From assembly GCF_001625195.1 (NCBI RefSeq), contig NC_054389.1, positions 1,612,001 through 1,676,000 on the forward strand: a stretch of 64,000 nucleotides of DNA, written 5' to 3'. The notes below the pieces were generated by a model, which was not told where the DNA came from, did not search any database, and was given only the letters and a program-made list of their open reading frames with translations. The stretch's first letter is position 1, and each line of letters opens with the position of its first letter. Both the position numbers and the translations under genes were made by a program. Shown here in pieces: positions 33,170 through 45,207 of this stretch. The DNA comes from Drechmeria coniospora (lineage: Eukaryota > Ascomycota > Sordariomycetes > Hypocreales > Ophiocordycipitaceae).

Positions 33170-36100
33170 GCTTCCGTTGTCATTGATGACGACCGACAAT
33201 ACATCATGAACCGAGTGGGCCAACTGGCTTTGCCAACTCACGCCATCATTCAGTGGCCGCATTGAGCTTTCTATTATCTATCTAGGGCGTTCCCTTTTTT
33301 TCTTCCTGGCCTTTGTCCGACCAGTTTTTACAGATCGATTTTCACTGCCATTGGTAGCCGTGGCCGAAGTCGAGTACCTCGCCCAGTATTCATCCATCCC
33401 ATCAACAACTTTCAACCTAGTTGCAAACCATACATCGTACAGGGTCCTGGGCCAGACGCGAAAACCCATCCAAGGAGTGACGGAACGGCAAAGGTGTCAT
33501 GGCCAATTCTCGGCTGAGACGACTAGAACGATGCCGAGGATGACGTCCCTTCACCACGCCGATCGAGCAGTCATGGCAGGGTATGTGGGCAATGTGGGAC
33601 GCTTCGGGCGCGAGATTTTGTGCACGTTCAAGGTGCGGTTTCGAGGGGACATGGTTTCGTAGACGCCGAGGCGGCTCGCTACTGCCTTTTCGCGGAGCAT
33701 AGAAATTCTGGCCACGGATCGTTAGCATGCAAAGGGGAATGACCGATGGTGCTGGAATTCGTACTCGTCCTCGGAGACGCCTGGCAGGGAGACTGGCTCA
33801 AGCTTCAAGTCGAAAGGAGCAGACTAGACGGACCACGATGTTAGTCAACTGTGGCGTTGCGGGGGAGGAAGCATGGGGTAGGTTGAACAGCAACATACGA
33901 TTTGCAACGCCCTCTTCTGCTTGCGCCGGCGCTGGAGCAGGGTTTGGACACGAGAGTAGAGCATCTTGACGTTGTCCTCCATGTCCCTGTCTCTTCACGA
34001 GGCAGGAGAGAGGCTTCTGTAGAGTTGCGTCTTCTCGCAGGCTATGTGATATCGTACGTATATGGTCGCAAGAAGGGTTCGGGTTCACGAGGCCGCCGCT
34101 ATTGTTGCTTATTCCAGATAGCAACGACAGGGAGGCTCTCGATGAGAAATCGACAGGTTGTGCTTTTTTAATATATATTTTCGCCCGCGCAAAATATAAA
34201 TGTAATGGACGACGCTTGTTCGATGATGGATTGTTGCCTAATCAGTCGCTGAAGCCTGACAGAGGTCGATGCGTTGGGTGCCTGTGCTGATGAGGGGATG
34301 TAGCAGCACCCTGGGCACGGAGATGTAGTGGTGCCGAGGGGCTAGGGAAACGAGGGAGAACAAAGTAGGCGATGGAGATGGCGTCGATCGTGTGGAGAGA
34401 TGACTGAGATGATGAATAGGGATGCGAGACGGAGAAGGGTCGAGATGAGCGAGGAACGGGCAGCGAACGAGGCGGACGATGGGGCTCAGACGAAGGCTCA
34501 GATGAAGCGATAGCGATGATGACGACGATGGAAACGAAGGTTGAAGACAAAAGCGAATCTCGGATTGCGTAAAGAGCGGGACGCCAATGACCTGCGAAGA
34601 GCCTGGCTAGGAGAAAGAGAGAGACAGTTGTTCGCACGAGGTGAGGAGGAGGATGCGGCGAGGTGGTGAGGCACCCGGTTGGAGGCGGCGAGAGCGTGTA
34701 TCATATATGTCTCGACGTCCACTTGTACATTGGTTGCCACCACCAGGACACCTAGGCGATGGATGGATATACATGGACTCGGGTACAGACTACAGCACAC
34801 ACAAGAGTGCGTAGGGTACGTAGAATACGTACAGCACTCTTGGGTAACACCGATAGAACAGTTCACGAACCAGGTACGGACCACTAGCATCGACCTGGAG
34901 ACGCCAAGGCGATGTTGGAAAGCGCCATTGTTGGCGAGACATGGTCCTTCGGAGTAGAGGAAAGAGCGACGTGTGGGTTGCTGCACGTTGCTAGTGCGTC
35001 GGGCAAGGCAGCTGCGCCTGGCGTGTTGGCAGGACAGGCAGGGCTGGCAGGGCAGCAGCGATGGAAACGGAGGGACGGCGGCGAGGAGCGACCAATGGTC
35101 ATGGTCCTTGGCCATTCTGCAGACCAAGGCAAGGGCGGCCGATGACACGAATGGGTGTGCCTGTTGCTGCCTTGTTTCGGAAGTGACGCGCGAAGGGAGG
35201 GCAGGAAGGGCCCCGGGAAGACCCCAAGAGGCGCCATGCCATGAAAAGTTGAAACCTACGAGCTCGCGTTGCTGGAATGGCAACTGCACGGTGGGCCTGG
35301 CTGGAATCCAATCTGCCAGTGTCGAATTCACGTGCTGAGCATGCTGAGGAGTATGGAGAAGGTGTCCTTTGAATGTGCGAGAACATGAATGTATGCACTT
35401 GTATTGGTGTACGTATGCGGTGGCAAGTGCGAACAAGTACTTACAACCGCAAGTACATGCGTGTACAAGAGCGCCGTCCTGCAGGTGCACGTAAGTAAGT
35501 ACTCCGTACGGTTGCTCTGGTCCCGAGGGAGGTACGTACGCCGCACGAGACGAGATTGGGAAGGAAGGAAGGGGAGAAGACAAGCCGTTGCCGCCACACA
35601 TGCGTCATGCAGCAGCAGCCCGTTGGCAGTCGCAGTCGTTTCAACGGGTGGCAGAGGCGTCGGGAACGCGCGATTACCTGCACAAACAACGGGGCATCGT
35701 TTGCTTGCCTGCTGATGAGACAATTCACGGTACCCGCGCGCGTGCATCGCCTGCAGGGCGACGGAGCTCTTCTAGACGGCCAGTCGGGTGGTCTGCTGTG
35801 CAGGGTCCTGGGGCTCGTCGGTGCGTTGTCCCGGTAATTACAGAGGGACTGCTGCACGCACCCGAGTATGACGACGTACTCGTGCTAGCACCAGCGGCTA
35901 CGAGCGGGAGGGTGGTAGAGCGAATGAGCAGCAAAGTACTCCGTACCGTGGCACTAGTGATTCGTAGTATTGAGTACTCGCCCGTGACAATGCTTAACTG
36001 ACTAGATTTATGTACTTTGTACATGAAACTACAGCACGTTCATGTATTACTGTACTTGGGTGAACATGTACCTGCTTGCACATGTCCTCGAACCATAAAC

Positions 36101-37019
36101 GCCAAGCACCCGCTAATGCATATGGGTTCTCGGAGTCTAGCAGGCACCACCCCACCAGGCTACCTGTAGTTTGTGCCTGATACATCCTCCGAGGTAGAGG
36201 CACTGTAATACTGTATGTATGTACTACTACGGTAGGTACCTAGTAAGTAGGTACTCGTACTTACATGGGCTCGTCGGCACTCGACAGGCCGGCCGTTCCT
36301 ACTCCCTGATGACCGACGGACATCGATACCAGACACTGCCTACTATTACCTAGTACCTAGCTGGTATTACCTCCCCGTATGGGACTCCGTACCTACTAGT
36401 TATTAGTACGGCACGGAGAGCTGGCTCCCTTGCGTTCGAGCCGGGGTCCAACGAACCAGTTCTGTCTCACCCCGTGTTCGAACTAGCGAACAGTTCGTGA
36501 CAGTTGTCACAGCATTCACGTACGGCACCTGGTACTCTTCCGTAGCATGCATCATACCCGTCTACTTCCGAGTACCGACTGACTAGCATGCCCGTCTCCA
36601 TGATTTGCCTCGGCGCGCCGTGCATTCATTCACTCATTCATTCCATCACTGGCTGGCGGCGCGTCGAGGGTCCAGGTGCCCGAGGGAGCATGAACAGCAC
36701 ATGAACCGCACAAGGCGGCGGCGAAAAAGCAAGGCGGCCGCCGCGTAGCTTCATCGAGCCGCATGCACCCCGCGATCTCGGCATCGCCCTCCCACGACGT
36801 TCCAAGAAGCTGCCATGGGTGCTGGACCGCTGGTGGGCCAAAAGGTGACCATCGGTGCTCGCCAATCGTCGAATAAATAAAAAAAAAGGTCTCAATAAAA
36901 AAAGACGTCAGCCCGTCCAGGTAGCCAGCCCGTCCGTCACCTGGCCAGGTCAGTGCACAGGCGCCAACCCGCACGGCGGCACCTCCCTCCCTGTGTGACC
37001 TGTCTCCCTCCCGCTTGCT
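33170..37019. other. Convergent 3.8 kb gene-free region ERG8 / ALDH
   Basis: This is very long for a region between two 3' ends. The largest open frame (34498-35601, minus) is Ser/Pro-rich low-complexity translation with no domain. Exact GTAC 11-mers are at 35499-35509 and 35936-35946, and TAGGTACCTAGTA-type strings lie around 36225-36270 and 36335-36405. Short A tracts occur at 36880-36905. An undetected non-coding transcript or a decayed gene could be here, but I cannot support one. Confidence 0.5.
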
Positions 37020-38676
37020 TTATTTCGGGTAATCCTTGACGTGGAAGCTCTTGGACTTGACAAACTGCTCGAAGCCGAATCGGCCCAGGGTCTGTCCCTT
37101 GCCCGAGTTCTTGTAGCCGGTCCAGGCGAGATCCTAGTTCAGTCGGTCCCGTTAGCGCTCCTTCGTCCTCGTCGGCACCGCAGCTGACGTACCGGGCTTG
37201 GGTAGTCGCATCTGTTGACGAAGACGGTACCCGCTTCCACCTCGTCGGTGAGCTCGAACCCCCTCGCCGTGTCCTTGGTCCAGATGCTCGCCGTCAGGCC
37301 AAACTCGCTGTCGTTCATGAGCTTGACCGCCTCGGCGTCGGTCTTGACCTTCATGACGGGAATGACGGGACCAAACGTCTCCTCCGTCATGACGGCCATG
37401 GAGTGATCGACGCCCGTCAGCAGCGTCGGCTTCACAAAGTTGCCCTTGGCAGGGGGGTTCGCGAAGCTCTCGTTGTCCGGCGTCGCGTCCTTGGCGCCCT
37501 TGTCCAAGGCGTCCTTGATGTGCCGCTCGATCATCTGCTTCGAACGCGTCGAGATGACGGGCCCGAGGTGCGTGCTCTTGTCGGAGGGATCGCCCAGCCT
37601 GTAGCCCTTGAGCACCTTTTGCACCGCCTCGACGAAGGCGTCGTGGATTTTCTCGTCCACGTAGACCCTCTCGAGCGAGCAGCAGCTCTGGCCCGAGTTG
37701 AAGACGGCGCCGTCGACGATCTCCTCGGCGACCCAGTCAATGTCCACGTCGCCCCGGATGTAGGCCGGGTCCTTGCCGCCGAGCTCGAGGCCGACGTTGA
37801 CGATGCGGTCGGCCGCCGCCTTCTGGACCGCCAGTCCGCCGGCGACGGAGCCCGTGAAGCAGACGAGGGCGATCCTGGGATCCCGCACCATCGTCTCCAT
37901 GACGGTCGGCGAGCCGCAGTGAAAGTACTGCAGCACGCCCTCGGGAAGGCCGGCATCCGAGAAGATGCCGGCGACTCGCTCCACGATGGTGGGAGTCTGC
38001 GGAGAGGGCTTGAGGATGACGGTGTTGCCGGCGAGGATGGCGGGGATGAGAGAGTTGACGAGGATGAGGTAGGGGTACTGGGTGAGACGAGCCGGCAGTT
38101 AGCGTTCAAGCTCGGCACGTGCGGTCCGTTGCGTGCTGCGCATGCGCACGCGCATCGAGCAACGAGTGGATGTGCAATTTATATCGTTGCTTCATCATTC
38201 ATTCATTCGCTCGTTCGTTTGTTCATTCATGGGCGCGACCCATGCGTGTCGAGGGTGTGGCGGCCACTCACATTCCACGCAAAGATGACGAGGACGGGTC
38301 CTACGGGCACCTTGCGGATGAAGCGCTTGAATCCCTTCTCCGGTTCGCCGTCCGTGTCCTTGAGAGCTTCGTCGCTGATCTTGAGAAGATACTCGCCACG
38401 CTTGACGGCCGTCGCCACCTCCTTGCCCGTGTAGGCGATTGGGCGGCCCATCTGTTCCGTCAGTTCCTCGGCGAGCTCGCCCTCGTGCTCCAGGAGGCCC
38501 TTGAGGAATTTTTTGACGATTTCCTGCCGCTCCCCGAGAGTCGTCTTCCGGAACTTTTGAAAGGCCTCGGTGGCGATGCGGGGGAGGGCCTCCAGGTCGG
38601 CCTCGGAGATGCCATTGCGGGTGAGGATGGCCTCGTTGGTGGTGGGCGATATGGTCGTGATGACTTCGACAGACAT
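37020..38676 (-). CDS. NAD(P)+-dependent aldehyde dehydrogenase
   Basis: The enzyme oxidises an aldehyde to its acid; the natural substrate is not evident. Exons on the minus strand are 38676-38272, 38077-37193 and 37133-37020, giving 467 residues, a normal family length. NAD-binding Lys is in KPSPQTP (about Lys158) and FTGSVAGG is the nucleotide-binding turn. The general base Glu is in LELGGKDP (about Glu233). The nucleophile is the first Cys of NSGQSCC (about Cys267). TEETFGPVIPV and the C-terminal SGKGQTLGRFGFEQF complete the fold. Introns have GTGAGT and GTACGT donors, and the second has a GCTAAC branch site. Ser/Gly-rich features around GKDPAYIRGDVD resemble succinate-semialdehyde or medium-chain aldehyde dehydrogenases, but that assignment is only suggestive. 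No targeting signal is seen, so it is probably cytosolic. Confidence 0.93.
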
Positions 38677-39927
38677 GATGAAGACGGCGGACGGCGGTGG
38701 ATGAGAAAAAGGGCCTTGCCTGGGGCGGATGAGCTTCGGATTCAGATCAAGCGGTCCTGGTCCTGGGTGAGGGGAGTTGGGGAGCTAGCGAAGCTGATGG
38801 AGGCATGGAGCGAAGGAGTCGCGACAGCCCCACGTCACATACTCCGGCAGGCTCCTTCGGCTCTGCGCTGGACGCACAGCGTCGCCTTTAGCCGCCTGCC
38901 GCGACCGCGCTCCGTCCTCGGCGCCCAAGCAGATGCCGCCCACCAGCAAACTTCGTCCGAGGTGTCGCACATGTGAATGTTTGTGCATGGGGGCAAGTGC
39001 AGTGTACTTGAGGAAGACTACTGCGATGGCATTGCCACTGCTTCTCTTGGGGCTAGATGTCTGACATTGCTCGGCGGACATGCCAAAAGCATCTGTAGCA
39101 CCTACATGTACGCCTACGGCATGACCATTGACGAAAGCCTCCACACCATTCACACGACATCAAGTCAAGGCCGAAGCTTGGGTTATCCGAATTCCTGGAA
39201 CTGAATATTGCAAGACGATTGTGGCATGCAAGCTCGGAGAATATGGCATGAGCTGCAGTGCCTACCTCTAATCTGCAATATTATACTGTATTTTTAAGCA
39301 GGCTACTCAGTATTACAGCGCACTCCATACCCCGCTCCCTTCCAATGGCTTGAATGCCGGCAGTTGGCAGACAACGTGGAAGTAAAGCGTGACATCACTC
39401 TCCATATACGACAAGAAAAACCAATCAATGGAGCGGTGAACCATCATTGGCACTCATGACTCCCGCAACACATGTATAAGTATTGTATGTTGTAAGTATC
39501 CGTACTGATACTTTGTATTGCCGACATCTTCACAGGCTGCACAATCAAGTCCGCCGTTACACCGCCTTCCACAATCGTTCACCGCCTTCCGTCCCTGCAT
39601 GGAGGAAGCCGGCAGGACCCACTGGGCAGAATTCCCTTCATGAATTCTACTCAGCAGCTGGGAGATTCCACTCCTAGCAACTCCGTAGCGAACTATTTCG
39701 GCGTCTTCGTCAAACACCTCCTTCAGCGTATGCGTTGTTGATAGAGCCATCGGATTTTTTTTGCATCGTCCACATCTGTACGGAGGATCTGCACGTGTCG
39801 CGCCGCGGTATCTCGACCTTGGCTCTTCCTGGCTCCTTGACGTGCTCCTTGCGTCCACCAAGAGCACCTTCCCCGCCTTGTCCAACTCGCTGTTGATTGT
39901 GTTGGAGCCTGCCACGGCCAAGGCATC
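38677..39927. other. Divergent intergenic region ALDH / ESF2
   Basis: Both promoters of a head-to-head pair should lie here. The middle (39180-39480) is AT-richer than its surroundings. No gene, RNA or exact GTAC 11-mer was found. Confidence 0.5.
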
Positions 39928-40896
39928 ATGGCACCGCCAAAGCGAAACGAGTTCCTCGATGCGTCGGATAGTGAGGACGACCAGGCCGACGGATACAACT
40001 CCGACAACGAGATTGCCAAGGGCGGCCGCACCGCGAAGCGACGGAGAGTGGACAGTGACCAGGACGAGGACGACGCAGCCAGCGACGCGGGCCGTGACGC
40101 CACCGATTCCGACGGAGAAGTCGGAGGCGCCGACGGCAGTCAGGATGGCGGGAGCGAGGAGACGAAAGTGGATGCGGCCGCGTCCAAAGCAGACAAGTCG
40201 AAGACGAAGCCGCCGAAGCTCGAGGCCGAGCTGCCGAGCATGAACAAGCCTGCCGGAAAGAAGAACCTGGTGGCGACTGACAAGGCGATAAAAAAATCCG
40301 GCGTCGTCTTCCTCTCCCGCGTCCCCCCTTTCATGAAGCCCAACAAGGTGCGGTCTCTTCTCCAGCCGTACGGGACCATCAACCGCATATTCCTCGCACC
40401 CCAAGACCCAACCGCGCATGCACGCCGCGTCCGCGCCGGCGGCAACAAGAAGAAGCTCTACACCGAGGGATGGGTCGAGTTTGTGAGAAAAAAGGACGCC
40501 AAGGCCGTCTGCGAGCTGCTCAACGCCCGCGTCATCGGCGGCAAGAAGGGCAGCTACTACCACGACGACCTCTGGAATTTGCTCTACCTCAAGGGCTTCA
40601 AGTGGCACCACCTGACGGACCAGATCGCGTCGGAGAATGCCGAGAGGACGAGTCGGATGAGGGCCGAGATAAGCAAGGCGACGAGGGAGAACAAGGACTT
40701 TGTGCGAAACGTGGAGCGCGCCAAGATGCTCGACGGCATGCAGGCCAAATCGAAGAAGAGAAAGGCTGCCGATGGGGAGGAGAAGCCGAACGAGGAGAGG
40801 CCGCGGACATTTCAGCAGGTGCCGCAGGTCCAGAAGGCGTCCGGCCTGGAGGACCAGTCGGACCGCGTCACGAGGGCTCTCAGCAAGATTTTCTAG
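39928..40896 (+). CDS. ESF2: Pre-rRNA-processing protein ESF2 (ABT1 family)
   Basis: Esf2 is an RRM protein of the small-subunit processome that stimulates the Dbp8 helicase during 18S rRNA maturation. The gene is a single exon of 322 residues. Residues 1-90 are acidic and Ser-rich with a nuclear-localisation-like KRRRVD. The atypical RRM runs from about residue 125 to 225 (GVVFLSRVPPFMKPNKVRSLLQ, GTINRIFLAPQD, YTEGWVEFVRKKDAKAVCELLN). The family's diagnostic segment YYHDDLWNLLYLKGFKWHHL follows, then a charged helical tail with KKRKAADGE and a closing RVTRALSKIF. All these blocks are in the order known for ABT1/ESF2. It runs in the same direction as NMD3, another ribosome-assembly gene, 830 bases downstream. 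Confidence 0.95.
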   Translation: MAPPKRNEFLDASDSEDDQADGYNSDNEIAKGGRTAKRRRVDSDQDEDDAASDAGRDATDSDGEVGGADGSQDGGSEETKVDAAASKADKSKTKPPKLEAELPSMNKPAGKKNLVATDKAIKKSGVVFLSRVPPFMKPNKVRSLLQPYGTINRIFLAPQDPTAHARRVRAGGNKKKLYTEGWVEFVRKKDAKAVCELLNARVIGGKKGSYYHDDLWNLLYLKGFKWHHLTDQIASENAERTSRMRAEISKATRENKDFVRNVERAKMLDGMQAKSKKRKAADGEEKPNEERPRTFQQVPQVQKASGLEDQSDRVTRALSKIF

Positions 40897-41727
40897 CCGC
40901 CGACCGAGGTTGTTTTTATTTGGCATGGCATGGTGTTGGGGATCACTTTGCTCGTTTTCCGTCCCTCCTTGTGGCATTGGCCACGCCGCGATGCTCCTGT
41001 CGTCTGGTGGTGTGGTGTCTACTTGTACAGGGGCAGCACAGGTCTTGGGTTCGATTTGTGGACAAGTCCGTAGCCATCAACGGTTGCCTACGAGCACTTG
41101 CAATACTTGTCGTATCATCAATGATATCACAAAGAATTTCTAGTACGTTGTCCAGCACGACGTGAAATCAACAAGTACGGAGTTGGTACTTACAGTGCAC
41201 GTACAAAGTACGCCCATGTATCCTGCATGTACTGTATTAATACTTACTTGTACTCCGTACTCTGTACACTGAAGTGTACTTGTATACTGTACAGTAAGTA
41301 CTGTAAGTACTTACAAGTAATGGTATTGTACTCCGTACTTACAGTACATGTACACTGTATGGACCGTTGCAGGTTGCTAGAATCCCACCTGCCAATAACC
41401 AATAACGTCCATCGACGCAAGGCTCATAGCGCACAGTCGCAAGGCGTCACCACTGCCGACGGGGCTGTCCAATCGCCGCGCACCAAAGTCTCTCCGGCTG
41501 CCTTAGTGTGGACTTCTTGCCAAGGCTGATGGCGCTGACTCACTGTGGCGTGCGGCGATAAGATTTCCCTGATTGCTGCTTATCAACCAGTGGGGTAAAC
41601 ATTTTTCGACCCCCCGCATATGGCCGGCCGCCGACCGACTTTCCATAAGTTCTCCAGCAGGCCTTTGGCGAGACGACTCGCTCGACCTTGAACATTGTCT
41701 CAAAGCGCCTGATTCATCGCCGACACA
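40897..41727. other. Intergenic ESF2 - NMD3
   Basis: Holds the NMD3 promoter. Exact 11-mers occur at 41250-41260 and 41328-41338 within about 200 bases of dense GTAC strings (41170-41360). No gene is supported. Confidence 0.55.
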
Positions 41728-43349
41728 ATGTCCATGGATCTTGATGATGCGCCCATGGCCATCGAGGCTTCGTCGCAACCGACGCGCGCAACGTAAGTAT
41801 ACGCCATCGATGCACCTCGATGCCCGCCGTACGTGCCTGCTGACCATGGCTTCGACTCGACAGCATTCTCTGCTGCAACTGCGGCGCCGCCATCGATGGA
41901 ACGACGGCGACGGGTGCCCTCTGCTTCGCCTGCGTCAAGTCGACGGTCGACATCTCAAAAGGCATCCAGCGTGAGGCGACGCTCAACTTCTGCCGCGACT
42001 GCGACCGATGGCTCATGCCGCCGACCAGCTGGGTCGTCGCCACGCCCGAGTCTCGCGAGATGCTGGCGCTGTGCCTCAAGAAGCTGAGGGGCCTCAACAA
42101 GGCCCGCATCGTCGACGCGAGCTTCATCTGGACCGAGCCCCACTCTCGCCGGATAAAGGTCAAGCTCACGGTCCAGGACGAGGTCCAGGAGGGCATGCTG
42201 CTCCAGCAGACCTTCGAGGTCGTCTACGTCGTCGCCACCCAGCAGTGCCCCGAGTGCGCCAAGTCGTACACGGCCAACGTTTGGAGGGCCTGCGTCCAGG
42301 TCCGGCAAAAGGTGCTGCACAAGCGCACCTTTCTCTTCCTCGAACAGCTCATCATGAAGCACAACGCCCACCGGGACACGCTCAACATCAAGGAGGCCAA
42401 GGACGGCATCGACTTCTTCTTTTCGCAAAGGAACCAGGCCGAAAAGTTCATCGACTTCCTCAACTCGGTCGTGCCCGTCAAGGTCAAGGCATCCCAGGAG
42501 CTCATCTCGCAAGACGTCCACACGTCCAAGAAGCAGTTCAAATTCTCCTACTCGGCCGAGCTGGTGCCCATATGCAGGGACGACATCGTCGCCATGCCGA
42601 TACGGCTCGCCAAGCAGTCGGGAAACATCTCCCCGCTCGTCCTGTGCCACAGGATCGGCACGTCCGTGTCCCTCATGGACCCCCAGACGCTCCAGACGGC
42701 CGACATCAGCGCGCCCATCTACTGGCGCGCCCCCTTCACCTCCCTCGCCGACGCCCGCGAACTCGTCGAGTTTGTCGTCATGGACATTGAGCAGACGCCG
42801 ACGAGGAGAGGAAAATGGGTCCTGTCCGAGGCGACGGTCGCGCGCGCCTCCGACCTCGGCACCAACGACAGGACCTACTTCACCCGCACCCACCTCGGCC
42901 ACTACCTGCAGCCCGGTGATTCGGCCATGGGCTACCTGCTGACGGGCACCATGTTCAACAACCCCGAGTTCGAGGCCATCGAAGAGTCGCACACGTACTC
43001 TTCGACCATCCCGGACGTCGTCCTCGTCAAGAAGCACTACCCTCGCAAGAGGAAGAACCGCCACCGCAACTGGAAGCTGAAGCGCATGGGCAAGGACGAG
43101 GGTGAGCTGCTGCCGAAGAAGGCGGACCAGGATCGCATGGATCAGGAGTATGAGATGTTCCTGCGGGACGTCGAGGAAGACGACGAGCTTCGTGCCGCCA
43201 TGGCGCTGTATAAGAGCGAGAAGAAGGCCCGGGAGGAGGAGGAGATGAGCATAGCGGAGACGGAGGATGACGAGCAAGACGGCGCTCCGCAGGTGAACAT
43301 GGACGAGTTGCTGGATGACTTTGACGAACTCACGATGCAGGACCAATAA
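41728..43349 (+). CDS. NMD3: 60S ribosomal subunit export protein NMD3
   Basis: Nmd3 is the adaptor that carries a leucine-rich nuclear export signal onto the pre-60S subunit for Crm1-dependent export. Exons are 41728-41792 and 41864-43349, giving 516 residues, close to yeast Nmd3. Zinc-binding CxxC pairs appear in order: CCNCGAAIDG, ALCFACVK, NFCRDCDRW and QQCPECAKSY. The core includes FLEQLIMKHNAHRDTLNIKEAKDGIDFFF and RDDIVAMPIRLAKQSGNISPL. The acidic C-terminal region contains the stretch MDELLDDFDELTM, which fits the shuttling-signal zone. The intron has a perfect GTAAGT donor and CGACAG acceptor and splits a Thr codon just before the first zinc pair. Confidence 0.96.
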
Positions 43350-43585
43350 ATAGTCTGCAACCACGCACGATGCGGGCAATAGTTGCATCGGATATCATCT
43401 TCCCAACTGTGCCGCTCTCCCTCTCCCTCTCTCCCTCGCCGTTTGTGCTCTCGCCGTGTGTGCACACGTAGGTGAGAATGCGTGGGTGAAGCCTGCGTTG
43501 CTTACGCGGGAACCGAGCCTTTTAGACTCTGTAGACCTTGTTGGGGACCATGACCGAGTTCAAAGCCTGCTCCTTGATCATGATC

Positions 43586-44614
43586 TCATAAGAAAGACGG
43601 TATCGTGTCGGGGGTCAATTTCTTCGCCTTTGGCGGCGGCCGGCACGGCTGCATTCTGGACTTGGCTCGCCGGATCCTGCGCCTGCATAGTCCAAACGGG
43701 TCATCTTCAACGCCATCTTCGCCATCGCCGTCATCCTCGTCATCACTTTCATGACCCTCAGCCGAGAGACGGACTTGTCGGTGTCTGGTTCCCGGTGAGC
43801 CGTCTCGCTGTCGGTTCAGAGCACGCGTGCTGCGAGCCGGGGTGACCGAAGCGCTGCCGTTGTCACTGCCGGTATCACTCGCAGCAGCACTGGTCCTCTC
43901 CGTAGCCGGTATAGAAAACAGATGTGGAACGAGTCCACCGCGAACGGGTGGCTTTCGGGAAGAGGCCGCAGGCGCCAAGCCTCTGAGGCTCGAACCTTTG
44001 CTGCGGCCTACGCTCGTGATCGAATCCAGTCGGGATCCGGGCCTGACACGCATCACCGTACTGGAGGAGGGAGCACTTGGCGGTAACGCCAGGGGGTCCT
44101 CACTCGATGACCGCTCCATCAGGCCGTGTAGGCTGGTCCCTACCCAGGGCAGCTCGAGGTCGGGGTCGGGGTCGGCGTTGGATGCCGCGATGGCGAGGGC
44201 GCGCTGTCTGTCGCGTCGGCGCCGGGCCACAGCCGCTACGGGCGTCGAGGTGACGACCACAGGACGCTCCATGGCGTGGATAGCGGCGGCGTTTCGCGTC
44301 CGGGCGAGACGTCGGAGCCGATCGTACTCGGCACGGTGAAGGCGCGTCGTGAAGCATTGCGCCGTCCGGAGGAGCTCGTCCTCGACCATTCGATACCGGT
44401 CGTCTTCACCAGCACGCATGAGCCTGTGCCCGCCGTTAGCCTGACCTTCCTTCACCCCTCCCCTTCCTCTCTCGTTCCCCTTGTGCCCATGGAATTCTGG
44501 GGAATGACGGGGGATCGGAGGATGAACGCACTGCTCTGGAGGTGGTGGTGCGGGCGGCGACGAGTCTGGGGGACTGCTGAAGGGGTCTGGGCCTGTGAAA
44601 CGCACGGTTAGCAT
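43586..44614 (-). CDS. Uncharacterised fungal protein with LMRAGEDDRYRMVEDE block
   Basis: I do not recognise a named family. The frame encodes up to 342 residues. It starts with a Pro/Ser-rich part (PPAPPPPEQ), then a conserved-looking core, HRLMRAGEDDRYRMVEDELLRTAQCFTTRLHRAEY, which resembles sequence I have seen in other Sordariomycete hypothetical proteins. An arginine-rich segment follows (VARRRRDRQRA), then a long Ser-rich disordered part, an acidic run DDEDDGDGEDG and a basic end with KAKKL. The ATG at 44614 may not be the true start. A good branch site and acceptor (GCTAAC then TTTCACAG, acceptor at 44593) lie just inside it, suggesting an upstream exon, perhaps from the ATG at 44795 (MEDRGAKRKC). 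No convincing GT donor in the right phase was found. Composition suggests a nuclear protein; function unknown. Confidence 0.6.
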   Translation of the reverse strand: MLTVRFTGPDPFSSPPDSSPPAPPPPEQCVHPPIPRHSPEFHGHKGNERGRGGVKEGQANGGHRLMRAGEDDRYRMVEDELLRTAQCFTTRLHRAEYDRLRRLARTRNAAAIHAMERPVVVTSTPVAAVARRRRDRQRALAIAASNADPDPDLELPWVGTSLHGLMERSSSEDPLALPPSAPSSSTVMRVRPGSRLDSITSVGRSKGSSLRGLAPAASSRKPPVRGGLVPHLFSIPATERTSAAASDTGSDNGSASVTPARSTRALNRQRDGSPGTRHRQVRLSAEGHESDDEDDGDGEDGVEDDPFGLCRRRIRRAKSRMQPCRPPPKAKKLTPDTIPSFL

Positions 44615-44795
44615 GTCTTCTTCGCGGTTGCGGCTCGCAGGGGATCATAGCCTACGCGGTTCTTGCTTGCTCGTCGCAGGTGTTGTTGGCGGCATCGAGG
44701 CTCGCGCCGGTGTCGTGGTGGCCGGCCTCGGACTGGGCTCGCATTTTGGCGTCCGCCTCGGACTTGCATTTTCGCTTGGCCCCTCTGTCTTCCAT

Positions 44796-45207
44796 GGCAG
44801 GCGCCTTGCCATCGTCGGCCGTGTGAAATATCCGTCGGCGTGTTGCAAGCGGGGAGAGAAACAGAGCAGGGCTCGTCGAGATGGGAAATGTCACCAGATG
44901 GTTGGCGGTGAGCCCCACTGAAACGCAGAGCAAGTTCAAGTGCTGCAAGCTAACTGCCGGAATTCAACAGCACTCGGCCAAGACAATGATGGGAATTGGC
45001 ACATAGTTTTATCGCACGCAGCATTTCTATCATGCCGTTGGTTTATTGCGATTCATGTATTTTTGGTACCCTTTCCTCCCTCCGATCCGTCAAACTTGCA
45101 GGTGGAATACAGTCCGTTGCATTCTCGGGCCCTCGAGAACAACAAAAAGGACAAGGACAAACGAAAGTCGATGCTAGGTGAGCAGGCAGGGCCCTACAGG
45201 GCAACAT
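44796..45207. other. Short intergenic stretch with AAT 3' flank
   Basis: Lies between the upstream end of the uncharacterised gene and the stop of the aspartate aminotransferase, both on the minus strand. No repeat or further gene is seen. Confidence 0.45.

Noticed and set aside
34498..35601. Minus-strand frame of 367 codons in the ERG8-ALDH gap
   Set aside because: Translation is Ser/Pro/Cys-rich without any conserved block, and crosses GTAC-type repeat sequence. No splice pattern or start context supports it.
39454..40977. Minus-strand frame of 507 codons opposite ESF2
   Set aside because: Shadow of the ESF2 coding sequence with no family signature.
41955..43388. Minus-strand frame of 477 codons opposite NMD3
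   Set aside because: Shadow frame; NMD3 is unmistakable on the plus strand.
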